From NCBI GenBank assembly GCA_030597965.1, contig JAUVQU010000094.1, positions 1 to 8,709 on the forward strand: a stretch of DNA of 8,709 nt, read 5' to 3'. The DNA is from Cellvibrionaceae bacterium (lineage in GTDB: Bacteria > Pseudomonadota > Gammaproteobacteria > Pseudomonadales > Cellvibrionaceae). The translations under genes were made by a program, and so were the position numbers. A model generated the notes under the pieces. That model ran no database searches and was not told the DNA's origin. It saw only the letters and a program-made list of their open reading frames with translations. Position 1 is the stretch's first letter. Every line of letters starts with the position of its first letter. Below, piece after piece: positions 1 to 6,834 of this stretch.

Positions 1-1636
1 CGGTGTCGGTTGCTATTAAAATTTTGGCTTGTTTGTGGCCAAGATCATAATTAACGTTAGTGGATAAACCTATGCTGCGGATGGCTTCGTAGAGGCTTCC
101 CTGAATGCTTAGTGTGTCAGAGTTTAGTTTAAAGTCTTGTGTTATTTCAGTTAGATCCAGCGCCTGGCCATTGACTTGAGTGGTTAATTTATTGGCTGTT
201 AATGTTCCTGCGGCGGTGATCGCACTGTTTATTTTCAGGCCTTTAAGCTCAAAGCGAACAGGTGAAATATCCAATGATAAATCGTTAAATATTAGTCCCT
301 CAGTGAACACCTGTAGTGAGGTTGGGTCGACCGATGTGCTTCGGTTTTGATCTTCTTTTTTAAATAGATTGAGGCTGTCTAGTAGCTTAATGCTGATGTG
401 TTTGGCTTGAGCCTCTGGGGTGTGTAAATTCTGTAAAGTAACACGGCCTTCTTTATCTAATTCCAGAGTAAAGGGTGAGAGCGACTGGGTATGGCCGGAT
501 ACCTTGGCGGTTATGGAGCCTATGGTGGCAGGTCCAGTATCGCCAAGATTGGATATTTTAATTTTCTCTGCTGTCATGTTGAGTTTAGGGAAGGCAATGC
601 CGATCTCATCTGGATTGAGGTTGCCTTTAAACTGGGATGTCAGTATGAATCGTTCGACCGTCTGCTCTGGAGTGCTTATCTGATTAATTTCTAAGTTGGC
701 TTGCTGGGTTGTTTCGATAGCTAATTGAAGTTGGTTTTGATGGAGCCTAAACGGAAAAGACAGGTTTATAGCCTGAGTGTTGATCTCATTCCATTGGAGT
801 TCAGAGGCATCAATAAGCAGGATGCCAGGTAATGCATTAGTCTTTTCGATGTTGTGAATTGAATGCAGCTCGCCTTTGATGTCGAGTGTTGACCAAGCCA
901 GTTGTTTTGTCAGTTCTGGCCTCCATAAATCAACGAGTTCAGGGGAGAGATTACATAGCAAGTCAGCCTGCTCAGGATGATGGTCTATTTCACAGGTGAG
1001 TAGAGGGTTCGAGTTTTGGTCATTGATGGCGAGTTTATGATGACTAGTCGTGTTGGAATTGAATTTTATTTTCAGAGGTTTGTTGTCCAATACTACTTTC
1101 GCTATGGCCTCGATACGCTTGTTATCGCTGAGCAGTTTCAGTGAGCCGTAGAGATTAAACTCTGGAACAGAGGTTTGAATTAATCGAATGTTTTTGATGT
1201 TTATTTGATTCAGAGGAAGAAGTTCAGGCAGATTAAATTTTAGAAGATTGAGTGCTGTAGAAACATCTGAAAGAGTCGTACTTTCGCTCGGCTGTTTTGT
1301 GTGGTTTGTTACGGTTACTTTAAGTGATTCTATTTTTACTGAATGTATTTTTTTCTGTTTAAGTGTTTTCCAATCCCAATCAAGGTTGATGTCTTTGGCT
1401 GTTATAAAAAACTGAACATCGCCGTAAGAGTATTCAAAACCAATGTTGTTGATGAGGGCGCGGTCTGTTTGTATTTTTTGAATATCGATGCTGACGTTTT
1501 CGAAACTATTATTCAATAGAGTGGTTTTTAGCCAGTAACTGGCAAAGGAGGGAAATTGCACACAGCCAACATAGATAAAGAGGCCAATAATTGAGGTGGC
1601 TAGCAGTGGAATAAAAATAGATTTTTTAATCAACAT
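1..1636 (-). CDS. Membrane-anchored AsmA/YdbH-like envelope protein, C-terminus beyond the window
   Basis: The reverse strand is open without a stop from an ATG at 1636 to the left edge, giving 545 residues of a longer protein. The N-terminus (MLIKKSIFIPLLATSIIGLF) has two lysines and then one hydrophobic segment of about 18 residues, a typical signal anchor. The rest is a long, beta-rich sequence with alternating hydrophobic residues and no enzyme motif. This architecture fits the AsmA-like YdbH family, whose E. coli member (about 880 residues) acts with TamB and YhdP in moving phospholipids to the outer membrane. The stretch GFEYSYGDVQF near residue 67 sits where YdbH proteins carry a similar G...Y.VGD pattern, a recollection and not an alignment. 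The start is slightly odd: AAGGAGG lies only 2 bases before the ATG, so the next codon, TTG at 1633, may also be used; an in-frame TAA lies just upstream. It follows the acyltransferase gene by 36 bases, so the two are probably co-transcribed. Family call moderate; a generic AsmA-like protein is the alternative. Confidence 0.6.
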   Translation of the reverse strand, partial: MLIKKSIFIPLLATSIIGLFIYVGCVQFPSFASYWLKTTLLNNSFENVSIDIQKIQTDRALINNIGFEYSYGDVQFFITAKDINLDWDWKTLKQKKIHSVKIESLKVTVTNHTKQPSESTTLSDVSTALNLLKFNLPELLPLNQINIKNIRLIQTSVPEFNLYGSLKLLSDNKRIEAIAKVVLDNKPLKIKFNSNTTSHHKLAINDQNSNPLLTCEIDHHPEQADLLCNLSPELVDLWRPELTKQLAWSTLDIKGELHSIHNIEKTNALPGILLIDASELQWNEINTQAINLSFPFRLHQNQLQLAIETTQQANLEINQISTPEQTVERFILTSQFKGNLNPDEIGIAFPKLNMTAEKIKISNLGDTGPATIGSITAKVSGHTQSLSPFTLELDKEGRVTLQNLHTPEAQAKHISIKLLDSLNLFKKEDQNRSTSVDPTSLQVFTEGLIFNDLSLDISPVRFELKGLKINSAITAAGTLTANKLTTQVNGQALDLTEITQDFKLNSDTLSIQGSLYEAIRSIGLSTNVNYDLGHKQAKILIATDT

Positions 1637-1672
1637 TCCTCCTTAAAATTATCGTGCTAGTGTTAAGCAGTA

Positions 1673-2842
1673 TTAGAACTTTTTTCCGCTCAAAAATTCC
1701 CCAATAAAGGTTTTCCTTACAAACAATTGGTAGCTGATAAAGCAAGCGGCAGTCACTTCTGCCATGACGATAGAGACTTTTGCCATCGCGTTGATATCTA
1801 CATCTCGAAGCATAACGGCAAATATCACGACCAACTGCATATGAAATAAATATACCCAGTAGGAGGAGTCTGTGATGTAGCGCATTACCGAAGAATATTG
1901 TGCAAAGAGTCTTTCAAAAACGCCAATAAAAGCCATAACAAAACACACGGTAGTAATGTTTGCGACGGGTGGCATCAGCAGCTTGCTAATTAATTGTATG
2001 TCCGTGGAGTCGGAGCGTTTGAATCCAAGCAAAATAAGAATAATAAAAACACCGACAGCCGCCGCCGCCATAAACCACCAGGCACTTTTTTTGTAGGCTG
2101 GAATCAACGTGTCTCTGTGATCATACATGTACCAACCAGCGGCAAAAAAAATCCCGTAGTAAGCAAGACTTAATGGATCAGGAATAAATGAAAAGCTGTT
2201 GTTGGCAATGCCGTTCCCTGCGCCATCCATATAAGCAAAAAAGCACAGAGGGATGACAATCCAGAAAATTCGAAATATCTTGGAAAACAAATAGTTACCA
2301 AGGCGTATTAGCCTTTTGTTTAATGAGGAATCAACGCCCAAGGTCTTATGGATTCCCCAGGATATGAAGATATAAAAGAGTAGATAGTAGAGGAACCACA
2401 GGTGCATTGTCTGAAATTCCAAAACGAATTCAACTTCATAATTGTTTAGTGTCGAGAAATCAATGCCGAAGCGGCCGTACTCCAGGTAGTGCGTGCTCAA
2501 GAGGATAGAAAGCCATTTAAAACCTGTCAGTAATACCCAAAATACAATAAAGGGGTAAAGAATGCGCTGAATGCGGTTTTGGTAATAGGCTTCTGGGCTG
2601 CGTCGATAAAAAAGTAAGGCCCCGAAGAAGCCCGTTAGTGTAAAAAAGACGGGCATTCTGAAATAGTGAATAACCAGAACGGTTATCCCCAATAGCTGGG
2701 AGCTTTGAGGGTCGTTATAGAAGTAGCCAGCCTGTGCTGTTGGAAAGTGTACGTAGCTGACACAGGCATGTAAAACGATGCCCAGCATCATCATGATGGC
2801 ACGCAGGCTGTCTAAGGAATGATAACGCTGGTTGGTATTCAT
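1673..2842 (-). CDS. Acyltransferase family 3 integral membrane protein, OpgC-like
   Basis: This 389-residue, very hydrophobic protein has about ten predicted membrane segments and belongs to the acyltransferase-3 family, which moves acyl groups from the cytoplasmic side onto sugars or glycans of the envelope. The N-terminus YHSLDSLRAIMMMLGIVLHA contains the family's R-x10-H signature exactly (R14 and H25, His in the first membrane segment). Other family marks are RMPVFFTLTGFF (62-73), the basic NRIQR loop before a membrane segment (89-93) and SSYWVYLFH (326-334) in the last third. The opening resembles OpgC/MdoC, which succinylates periplasmic glucans, but the acceptor cannot be told from sequence, and no opgG/opgH gene is in view. 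Start ATG is preceded by AAGGAG with 3 bases between. It sits 58 bases after the antitoxin-like gene and 36 bases before the YdbH-like gene, so it may share a transcript with the latter. Confidence in the family is high, in the substrate low. Confidence 0.88.
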   Translation of the reverse strand: MNTNQRYHSLDSLRAIMMMLGIVLHACVSYVHFPTAQAGYFYNDPQSSQLLGITVLVIHYFRMPVFFTLTGFFGALLFYRRSPEAYYQNRIQRILYPFIVFWVLLTGFKWLSILLSTHYLEYGRFGIDFSTLNNYEVEFVLEFQTMHLWFLYYLLFYIFISWGIHKTLGVDSSLNKRLIRLGNYLFSKIFRIFWIVIPLCFFAYMDGAGNGIANNSFSFIPDPLSLAYYGIFFAAGWYMYDHRDTLIPAYKKSAWWFMAAAAVGVFIILILLGFKRSDSTDIQLISKLLMPPVANITTVCFVMAFIGVFERLFAQYSSVMRYITDSSYWVYLFHMQLVVIFAVMLRDVDINAMAKVSIVMAEVTAACFISYQLFVRKTFIGEFLSGKKF

Positions 2843-2900
2843 AAACTCCTTCTTTTTATCAAAGGTAGCTTAGATTTTCTTATTAGCCAAAAGCTTTAAT

Positions 2901-3140
2901 TTAGCTTGCTGCCGTCGTCAGTAGCTTTTTCAGGTCTTCCAACTCCATCAGACAAGTTTCCTCAAATACTTTTGATTTTTTGGTTTCTGGCGCTGAAGTA
3001 AAGCCGGGCGCTATCAGTTCGGCGATGACCTCACCGTTTTTTGTGATTTCTACCTTGCTGAGGTTGCCGCGATTGAGTTTCTGGGTGAGCTTCTGGAATT
3101 CGCGCAGAGCTTGAGACTGGGGGACTGTTATTACTGGCAT
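2901..3140 (-). CDS. Phd/YefM-type antitoxin-like small protein, no toxin partner adjacent
   Basis: A 79-residue protein starting MPVITVPQSQALREFQKLTQ. The pattern of an N-terminal strand (VITV), a helix with a polar face, then KVEITKNGEVIAELIAP (residues about 30-46) matches the DNA-binding N-terminal half of Phd/YefM antitoxins, where a 'v.ItknGkpvAvl.p' hairpin is typical. The remaining 30 residues are charged (EETCLMELEDLKKLL) and would be the toxin-binding tail. Such proteins normally neutralise a Doc, RelE or PIN toxin encoded within a few bases; here the upstream gene is a CoA-transferase and the downstream one an acyltransferase, and no small ORF fits a toxin. It could be a relic, a solo repressor, or an antitoxin acting in trans. 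The ribosome binding site is weak (AAAGAAG about 13 bases before the ATG). A possible -10 (TATAAC, minus strand, 3188-3183) lies about 40 bases upstream, with no good -35. The family call is by pattern only. Confidence 0.6.
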   Translation of the reverse strand: MPVITVPQSQALREFQKLTQKLNRGNLSKVEITKNGEVIAELIAPGFTSAPETKKSKVFEETCLMELEDLKKLLTTAAS

Positions 3141-3190
3141 TAGGGGATATAACTTCTTTAGGAGAGGGAAAACTGTACTCAGGTTATACC

Positions 3191-3232
3191 CTCAGTAGAT
3201 CGCTCTCAGTAGGTCGCTTTCGGTAGCGCAGG
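3191..3232. repeat. Short imperfect tandem repeat, 14-bp unit
   Basis: CTCAGTAGATCGCT (3191-3204) is followed directly by CTCAGTAGGTCGCT (3205-3218), one mismatch in 14, and then by a degenerate third unit TTCGGTAGCGCAGG (3219-3232). It fills most of the gap between the end of the CoA-transferase gene and the antitoxin-like gene. I see no strong stem followed by a T-run here, so it is not an obvious intrinsic terminator on the minus strand. Confidence 0.6.
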
Positions 3233-3237
3233 ACTTG

Positions 3238-4491
3238 TTAATTCGTGACTAAGTCTCTCTGGAATTCAGGCGCTGCGATAGCCCGAATAGCCGCTGCACG
3301 CTGATTGAATGTTTTGCCTCGCAGGTCGGCAACACCGTGCTCGGTAACAATTAAATCCACATCGGATTTACAGGTGGTGAGCAGAGGGCTGTTCAACTGT
3401 TTAACGATGCGGCTGTGCTTACCGTTGCCGGTTACCGATGGCATAGCAATGACGGATAAGCCATTGGCTTGTGTAGAGGCAGCATGCATGTAGTCGACTT
3501 GACCACCTACAGCCCCTATATAGCGCTTACCAAGCATTTCTGCATTCACCTGACCATAGAGGTCAACTTCGATCGCCGAATTGATGGCGACTAGCCTGTC
3601 CAGTTTTGAGAGTAGATTTGCATCGTGGGTTTTAGTGCTTGGATGTAACTCTATGCTCGGATTGTTGTGCAGAAAATCCGAGAAAGCCTGGTTGCCTATT
3701 ACGGTACCGCCAATACTAACCCCGGACTTTATTCGGTTGGTTGCATTGGTGATGGCTCCCGATTCAATCAGCGGCATGATGTCATCAGTGATCATGCCAG
3801 AATAGATGCCGAGATCTTTGTGCCCAGACAATGAGCCGAGGATAGCAGAGGGCAAATTGCCAACGCCATATTGCAATACAGCTCCGTCTTCAATGTAAGC
3901 ACAGAGATTTTGGGCAATCGTTAGCTCTATTTCGCCCGGGGTGGATTTTTGGGGGTATAAGGGTTGAAGAGAAACCGGGACGATATAGTCAATAAGGCTT
4001 TCATCAAGCGGTTCGTCCATGGTGGTGTAAGGTATTCTCTCATTGACCTCGGCAATCACTACTCGGGCATGTTGCATGGCCGTTTTCAGGTAATCGTTAG
4101 AAAGTCCCAGGCTGTAGCCCTGTGCCCCCTTTGGGCTGACCTGCACCAGTACGACATCAATGTTAAGCCGGCCATTCGCTATGTGCTGGGGTATTGCCGA
4201 GTAATTGCAGGGCAGAATATCAATAAAATTGCCTATTTCTGCATTGGTGCCCAGTGCCCCGTAACTGCATATGGAGATTCGATCCGCTCGGGTTTCCCTC
4301 AGGATGTTAGAAAAGGATAGTCCAGCAAATATCTTGCATTGCCCAAGATCATTTTGCTGCTCGAGAAATCGTTGGGTAAGACTGAGTGGCTCGGCACAGG
4401 CTTGCCCCCAGGCCACGGTATCACCGGCTTGGATAAAGTCAGAAAAATGTAGGTTATCTAGGGATAACTCTTTTGGGGGCGAGCCTGGCAT
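3238..4491 (-). CDS. Acetyl-CoA hydrolase/4-hydroxybutyrate CoA-transferase family protein with Gly at the usual catalytic Glu position
   Basis: A 417-residue protein covering both domains of the family I CoA-transferase/acetyl-CoA hydrolase group. Recognisable blocks are DTVAWGQACAEPLSL (24-38), QYGVGNLPSAIL (207-218), LYGQVNAEM (311-319), GAVGGQVDYMHAA (326-338) and VTEHGVADLRG (382-392). Members move CoA between short-chain or hydroxylated acids, or hydrolyse acyl-CoA, in the cytoplasm. In characterised members the residue that forms the glutamyl-CoA intermediate lies in a 'lgihtEm..D' motif (Glu238 in Clostridium aminobutyricum AbfT). Here the same place reads LGIYSGMITDD (227-237), so residue 232 is glycine (codon GGC); I believe a subset of the family shares this. 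The start ATG has AAAGGA upstream with 7 bases between. It is divergent from the alcohol dehydrogenase operon, which suggests a role in the same pathway, for example activating the free acid. Family is certain; whether it is a transferase, a hydrolase or neither is open. Confidence 0.9.
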   Translation of the reverse strand: MPGSPPKELSLDNLHFSDFIQAGDTVAWGQACAEPLSLTQRFLEQQNDLGQCKIFAGLSFSNILRETRADRISICSYGALGTNAEIGNFIDILPCNYSAIPQHIANGRLNIDVVLVQVSPKGAQGYSLGLSNDYLKTAMQHARVVIAEVNERIPYTTMDEPLDESLIDYIVPVSLQPLYPQKSTPGEIELTIAQNLCAYIEDGAVLQYGVGNLPSAILGSLSGHKDLGIYSGMITDDIMPLIESGAITNATNRIKSGVSIGGTVIGNQAFSDFLHNNPSIELHPSTKTHDANLLSKLDRLVAINSAIEVDLYGQVNAEMLGKRYIGAVGGQVDYMHAASTQANGLSVIAMPSVTGNGKHSRIVKQLNSPLLTTCKSDVDLIVTEHGVADLRGKTFNQRAAAIRAIAAPEFQRDLVTN

Positions 4492-4545
4492 TGGGTGTTC
4501 CTTTGGTGGGTCGGTGTTTAATCCCGTGGGTGATCATGGCTCATC

Positions 4546-4610
4546 TTCGCTTGCAGGCAAGCTCCTACAGTCAATGTTGCCTCATCCGTAGGAGCCTGCC
4601 TGCCGGCGAA
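4546..4610. repeat. Inverted pair of REP-type elements (REPIN-like) in the divergent spacer
   Basis: The left copy (4546-4569), read on the minus strand, is TGTAGGAGCTTGCCTGCAAG followed by CGAA. The right copy (4588-4610), read on the plus strand, is GTAGGAGCCTGCCTGCCGGC (4588-4607) followed by GAA. The two share the GTAGGAGC head, a TGCCTGC core and a GCGAA tail, and point head to head with 18 bases between. The left copy contains a perfect 6-bp inverted repeat (GCTTGC, 2 bases, GCAAGC; 4549-4562); the right one is imperfect. Head, stem and tail match the style of extragenic palindromes moved by RAYT transposases in pseudomonads and relatives. In RNA the unit could fold into a long hairpin, in the leader of the CoA-transferase message if its promoter lies further right. 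Confidence 0.75.
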
Positions 4611-4656
4611 TTATTGCTGTCGGCATCTTCAATCTATATAAATAAACACAATAAGT

Positions 4657-4686
4657 TTGGCTTCCACATATAGAAAGCTTGATATA
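4657..4686 (+). promoter_or_regulatory. Possible sigma-70 promoter for the catabolic operon
   Basis: TTGGCT (4657-4662) and GATATA (4681-4686) are separated by 18 bases and would start transcription near 4693, inside the palindrome. An alternative -35, TTGATA (4679-4684), is a better hexamer but has no good -10 at the right distance. Weak call, based on hexamer similarity only. Confidence 0.25.
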
Positions 4687-4688
4687 TA

Positions 4689-4708
4689 TTAGCATGCTAA
4701 CTAATTAG
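4689..4708. promoter_or_regulatory. Candidate operator: perfect 12-bp palindrome plus adjacent 8-bp palindrome
   Basis: TTAGCATGCTAA (4689-4700) is a perfect palindrome, directly followed by CTAATTAG (4701-4708), also a perfect palindrome. They lie about 85-100 bases before the alcohol dehydrogenase start and next to the possible promoter. Dimeric winged-helix regulators such as MarR proteins bind sites of this kind, and a MarR gene is in the operon, so it is a reasonable candidate site; binding is inferred, not seen. Confidence 0.4.
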
Positions 4709-4789
4709 ATGCTTTGTCATGATTTTTATATAGCAGAGCACCAGCACATAACAATAATTTTGGTTGAGAAATACCCTCAGGAGTAGAAA

Positions 4790-5908
4790 GTGTCTGTTCT
4801 AAAAAGTAAAGCAGTTATCCTTCGTGGCGTTGGTGAATACGGTGTGGAAGAAGTCACGGTTGATCCGCCAAAGGCCGGTGAAGTTCGCGTCAAAATGGCA
4901 GCTACCGGTGTCTGTGGTTCAGACCTGTCCGCCATTAATGCCAACCTTGCTGTCATCTACCCGTTGGTTCTGGGGCATGAAGGTGCAGGTGTTGTGGAGT
5001 CGGTCGGTGAGGGTGTGACACACTTGGAACCGGGCGATCATGTTGCTTTATCTTTCGTGCCTTTCTGTGGCACTTGTTATGTCTGTGAGCATCAACAGCC
5101 GAATCTTTGTCGTGTCGGTCGTTCAGCGCCCGGGACTATGCTGGATGGCACCATTCGAATCCATAAAGGCGATGAGGATATTTTCACTCTGGTTCAACTT
5201 GGCGCTATGGCTGAATACATTGTGGCTCCTGTCGCCAGTGTGGTGAAAGTCGATAAAGCTGTGCCTCTGGATAGAGCTGCCTTAGTAGGTTGTGCGATTA
5301 TGACAGGCGTTGGCGCGGCCATTAATACCGCAGAGGTTAAGCCCGGCAGCACTGTTGTAGTGTTTGGTTGTGGCGGTGTGGGTTTATCCATTATTCAAGG
5401 CGCAAAAATTGCCGGAGCCTCAAAAATTATCGGTGTGGATCTCGCCGAGAATAAATTGGAGCTGGCTGAAAAGTTTGGTGCTACGGATGTTATTAATCCG
5501 GAAGGCAAAAATATTGTTAAAGAAATTCGCAAAATGACCAAAGGCGTCGGTGCGGATTATGGTTTTGAGGCTATTGGTAATTCTGTAGTGATGGGACAGG
5601 CCTATAACGCTACTCGTGAAGGGGGTGTGTTTACTGCCGTGGGTCTCGGCAAGCCGGGTACAAATCTTGAGATTAACGCCTACAGCTTGCCGCTCAGTGG
5701 GCGCACAATTAAAGGTTCTATGTACGGCAGTGGTAATCCTCCCCGTGACTTCCCAATGCTGCTCGACTTGTACCAGGTGGGCAAACTCAATCTTGACGAC
5801 ATGGTGACCCAGCGTTACAGCATTGATCAGGTTGTAGACGCATTTGATGATTTAAAAGCCAATGCCAATGCCCGTGGTGTCATTGTTTTTGATGAGGCCT
5901 TGAAATAA
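4790..5908 (+). CDS. Zinc-dependent medium-chain alcohol dehydrogenase
   Basis: A 372-residue NAD(P)-dependent alcohol dehydrogenase of the medium-chain family, close to the class III/aryl-alcohol type. The N-terminal catalytic domain has the active-site zinc ligands Cys42 (GVCGSD), His63-Glu64 (GHEGAG) and Cys168 (LVGCAIMTG). The structural zinc lobe is complete, with Cys93, Cys96, Cys99 and Cys107. The nucleotide-binding fold shows VFGCGGVGLS (191-200) and Asp217 at the end of the second strand, which favours NAD over NADP. It starts at GTG (4790): CAGGAG lies 6 bases upstream, an in-frame TAG sits two codons upstream, and no ATG competes. It is the first gene of the likely operon and overlaps the next by one base (TAATG). 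It would oxidise an alcohol to an aldehyde or ketone, either as the entry step or on a hydroxylated intermediate; the substrate is unknown and no aldehyde dehydrogenase is in view. Confidence 0.93.
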   Translation: MSVLKSKAVILRGVGEYGVEEVTVDPPKAGEVRVKMAATGVCGSDLSAINANLAVIYPLVLGHEGAGVVESVGEGVTHLEPGDHVALSFVPFCGTCYVCEHQQPNLCRVGRSAPGTMLDGTIRIHKGDEDIFTLVQLGAMAEYIVAPVASVVKVDKAVPLDRAALVGCAIMTGVGAAINTAEVKPGSTVVVFGCGGVGLSIIQGAKIAGASKIIGVDLAENKLELAEKFGATDVINPEGKNIVKEIRKMTKGVGADYGFEAIGNSVVMGQAYNATREGGVFTAVGLGKPGTNLEINAYSLPLSGRTIKGSMYGSGNPPRDFPMLLDLYQVGKLNLDDMVTQRYSIDQVVDAFDDLKANANARGVIVFDEALK

Positions 5909-6822
5909 TGAGTAATACTCTGGAAGGCAAAGTTATGCTGGTTACTGGCGGTGGTCGCGGTGTCGGTAAAGACATCGCCGCATTGGCTGCCCAGCATGGC
6001 GCTAAAGTCATGATTAATGACCTAGGTAGTGAGCTAGGCGGCGACGGTGTTGATGTGGGAGTAGCTGAATCAGCCGCCGCAGAAATTCGTGCGGCGGGTG
6101 GTGTGGCGAGCGCCTCAGGTGCCAGTGTGACAGACCGTAAAGCGGTTGCCGAAATGATCGACCAGTGCGTGGATGAGCTCGGTGGCCTGCACTATGTCGT
6201 GAATAACGCCGGTATTGTACGTGATCGTATGTTCCACAAAATGTCCCATGAAGAGTGGGACTCCGTGTTAGATGTTCATCTCAATGGATCATTCAATGTC
6301 AGCAATGCGGCAGCCAAGATTTTCCGTGAACAGGAGTCTGGTTGTTTCTTACATATGACCTCTACCTCAGGCCTGATTGGTAACTTGGGTCAGGCGAACT
6401 ATATGGCCGCAAAGCTCGGTATTGCCGCTATGTCCCGTTCTATTTCCATTGATATGCAGCGCTCTAATGTACGTTCAAACTGTTTGGCGCCTTTTGCTTT
6501 AAGTCGTATGACGGAATCTATACCTGATCAAGGTGCTACTGATAATAGTGCTCATCTGGATAGTATTAGAAAAATGGACCCAGCCAAGATTGCGCCATTA
6601 GTGATCGCGTTGGGTGCGGATTCTTGTGATGTCAGCGGTCAGATTTTTGCGGTACGCGGCAATGAAATCTTCATCATGTCCCAGCCACGCCCGCTGCGCA
6701 GTATGCATCGCTCAGAAGGTTGGACACCGGAGACCGTTTTGGATCATGCGTTGCCGGCGTTGGAGTCTAATTTCACACCGATAGAACGCTCGCGAGATGT
6801 GTTCTGTTGGGATGTGGTGTAG
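5908..6822 (+). CDS. Short-chain dehydrogenase, MFE-2 type (3R)-hydroxyacyl-CoA dehydrogenase-like
   Basis: A 304-residue SDR. The cofactor site is TGGGRGVG (13-20) with Asp38 ending the second strand (NDLG), as in NAD-using members. NNAG is at 99-102, and the catalytic set is Asn126, Ser152 or Ser154, Tyr165 and Lys169 (YMAAK). The long insert after strand two (LGSELGGDGVDVGVAESAAA, about 39-58) and the RDRMFHKMSHEEWDSVLDVH block (106-124) are typical of the SDR domain of multifunctional enzyme 2 and its bacterial relatives, which oxidise (3R)-hydroxyacyl-CoA to 3-ketoacyl-CoA. About 50 residues follow the usual SDR core, rich in Pro, Arg and Trp, ending FCWDVV; such tails often help dimer formation. 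The ATG overlaps the stop of the dehydrogenase (TAATG), with GAGG 10 bases upstream, which points to coupled translation. A steroid- or terpenoid-alcohol dehydrogenase is the main alternative. Confidence 0.88.
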   Translation: MSNTLEGKVMLVTGGGRGVGKDIAALAAQHGAKVMINDLGSELGGDGVDVGVAESAAAEIRAAGGVASASGASVTDRKAVAEMIDQCVDELGGLHYVVNNAGIVRDRMFHKMSHEEWDSVLDVHLNGSFNVSNAAAKIFREQESGCFLHMTSTSGLIGNLGQANYMAAKLGIAAMSRSISIDMQRSNVRSNCLAPFALSRMTESIPDQGATDNSAHLDSIRKMDPAKIAPLVIALGADSCDVSGQIFAVRGNEIFIMSQPRPLRSMHRSEGWTPETVLDHALPALESNFTPIERSRDVFCWDVV

Positions 6823-6834
6823 ATAAATATCACC

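Larger units (their letters stand above)
4492..4789. promoter_or_regulatory. Divergent intergenic region between the CoA-transferase and the catabolic operon
   Basis: This 298-base spacer separates two divergent transcription units and must hold both promoters. The left third (to about 4610) carries the REP doublet. The stretch from about 4611 to 4770 is markedly AT-rich, with several TATATA-like runs, a 12-bp palindrome and no credible ORF. I find no tRNA, riboswitch or other folded RNA in it. Neither promoter can be placed with certainty by eye; having the palindrome between the two units would allow one regulator to control both. Confidence 0.6.

Noticed and set aside
420..694. Two overlapping plus-strand open frames of 67-87 codons
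   Set aside because: They lie antisense inside the continuous minus-strand YdbH-like frame, overlap each other, and have no ribosome site or recognisable motif.
3191..3232. Possible CRISPR-like array
   Set aside because: The units are 14 bp, directly abutting with no spacers, and only two are well preserved.
3964..4320. A 118-codon plus-strand open frame
   Set aside because: It is antisense to the well-supported CoA-transferase, whose family blocks run through the same bases.
4473..4673. Open frames over the REP doublet and divergent spacer
   Set aside because: The translations are low-complexity readings of the repeats and the AT-rich spacer, with no ribosome site and no family resemblance.
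4759..4783. Possible leader hairpin near the alcohol dehydrogenase ribosome site
   Set aside because: Only a 4-bp stem (TGAG with CTCA) can be drawn, which is too weak to support a regulatory RNA.
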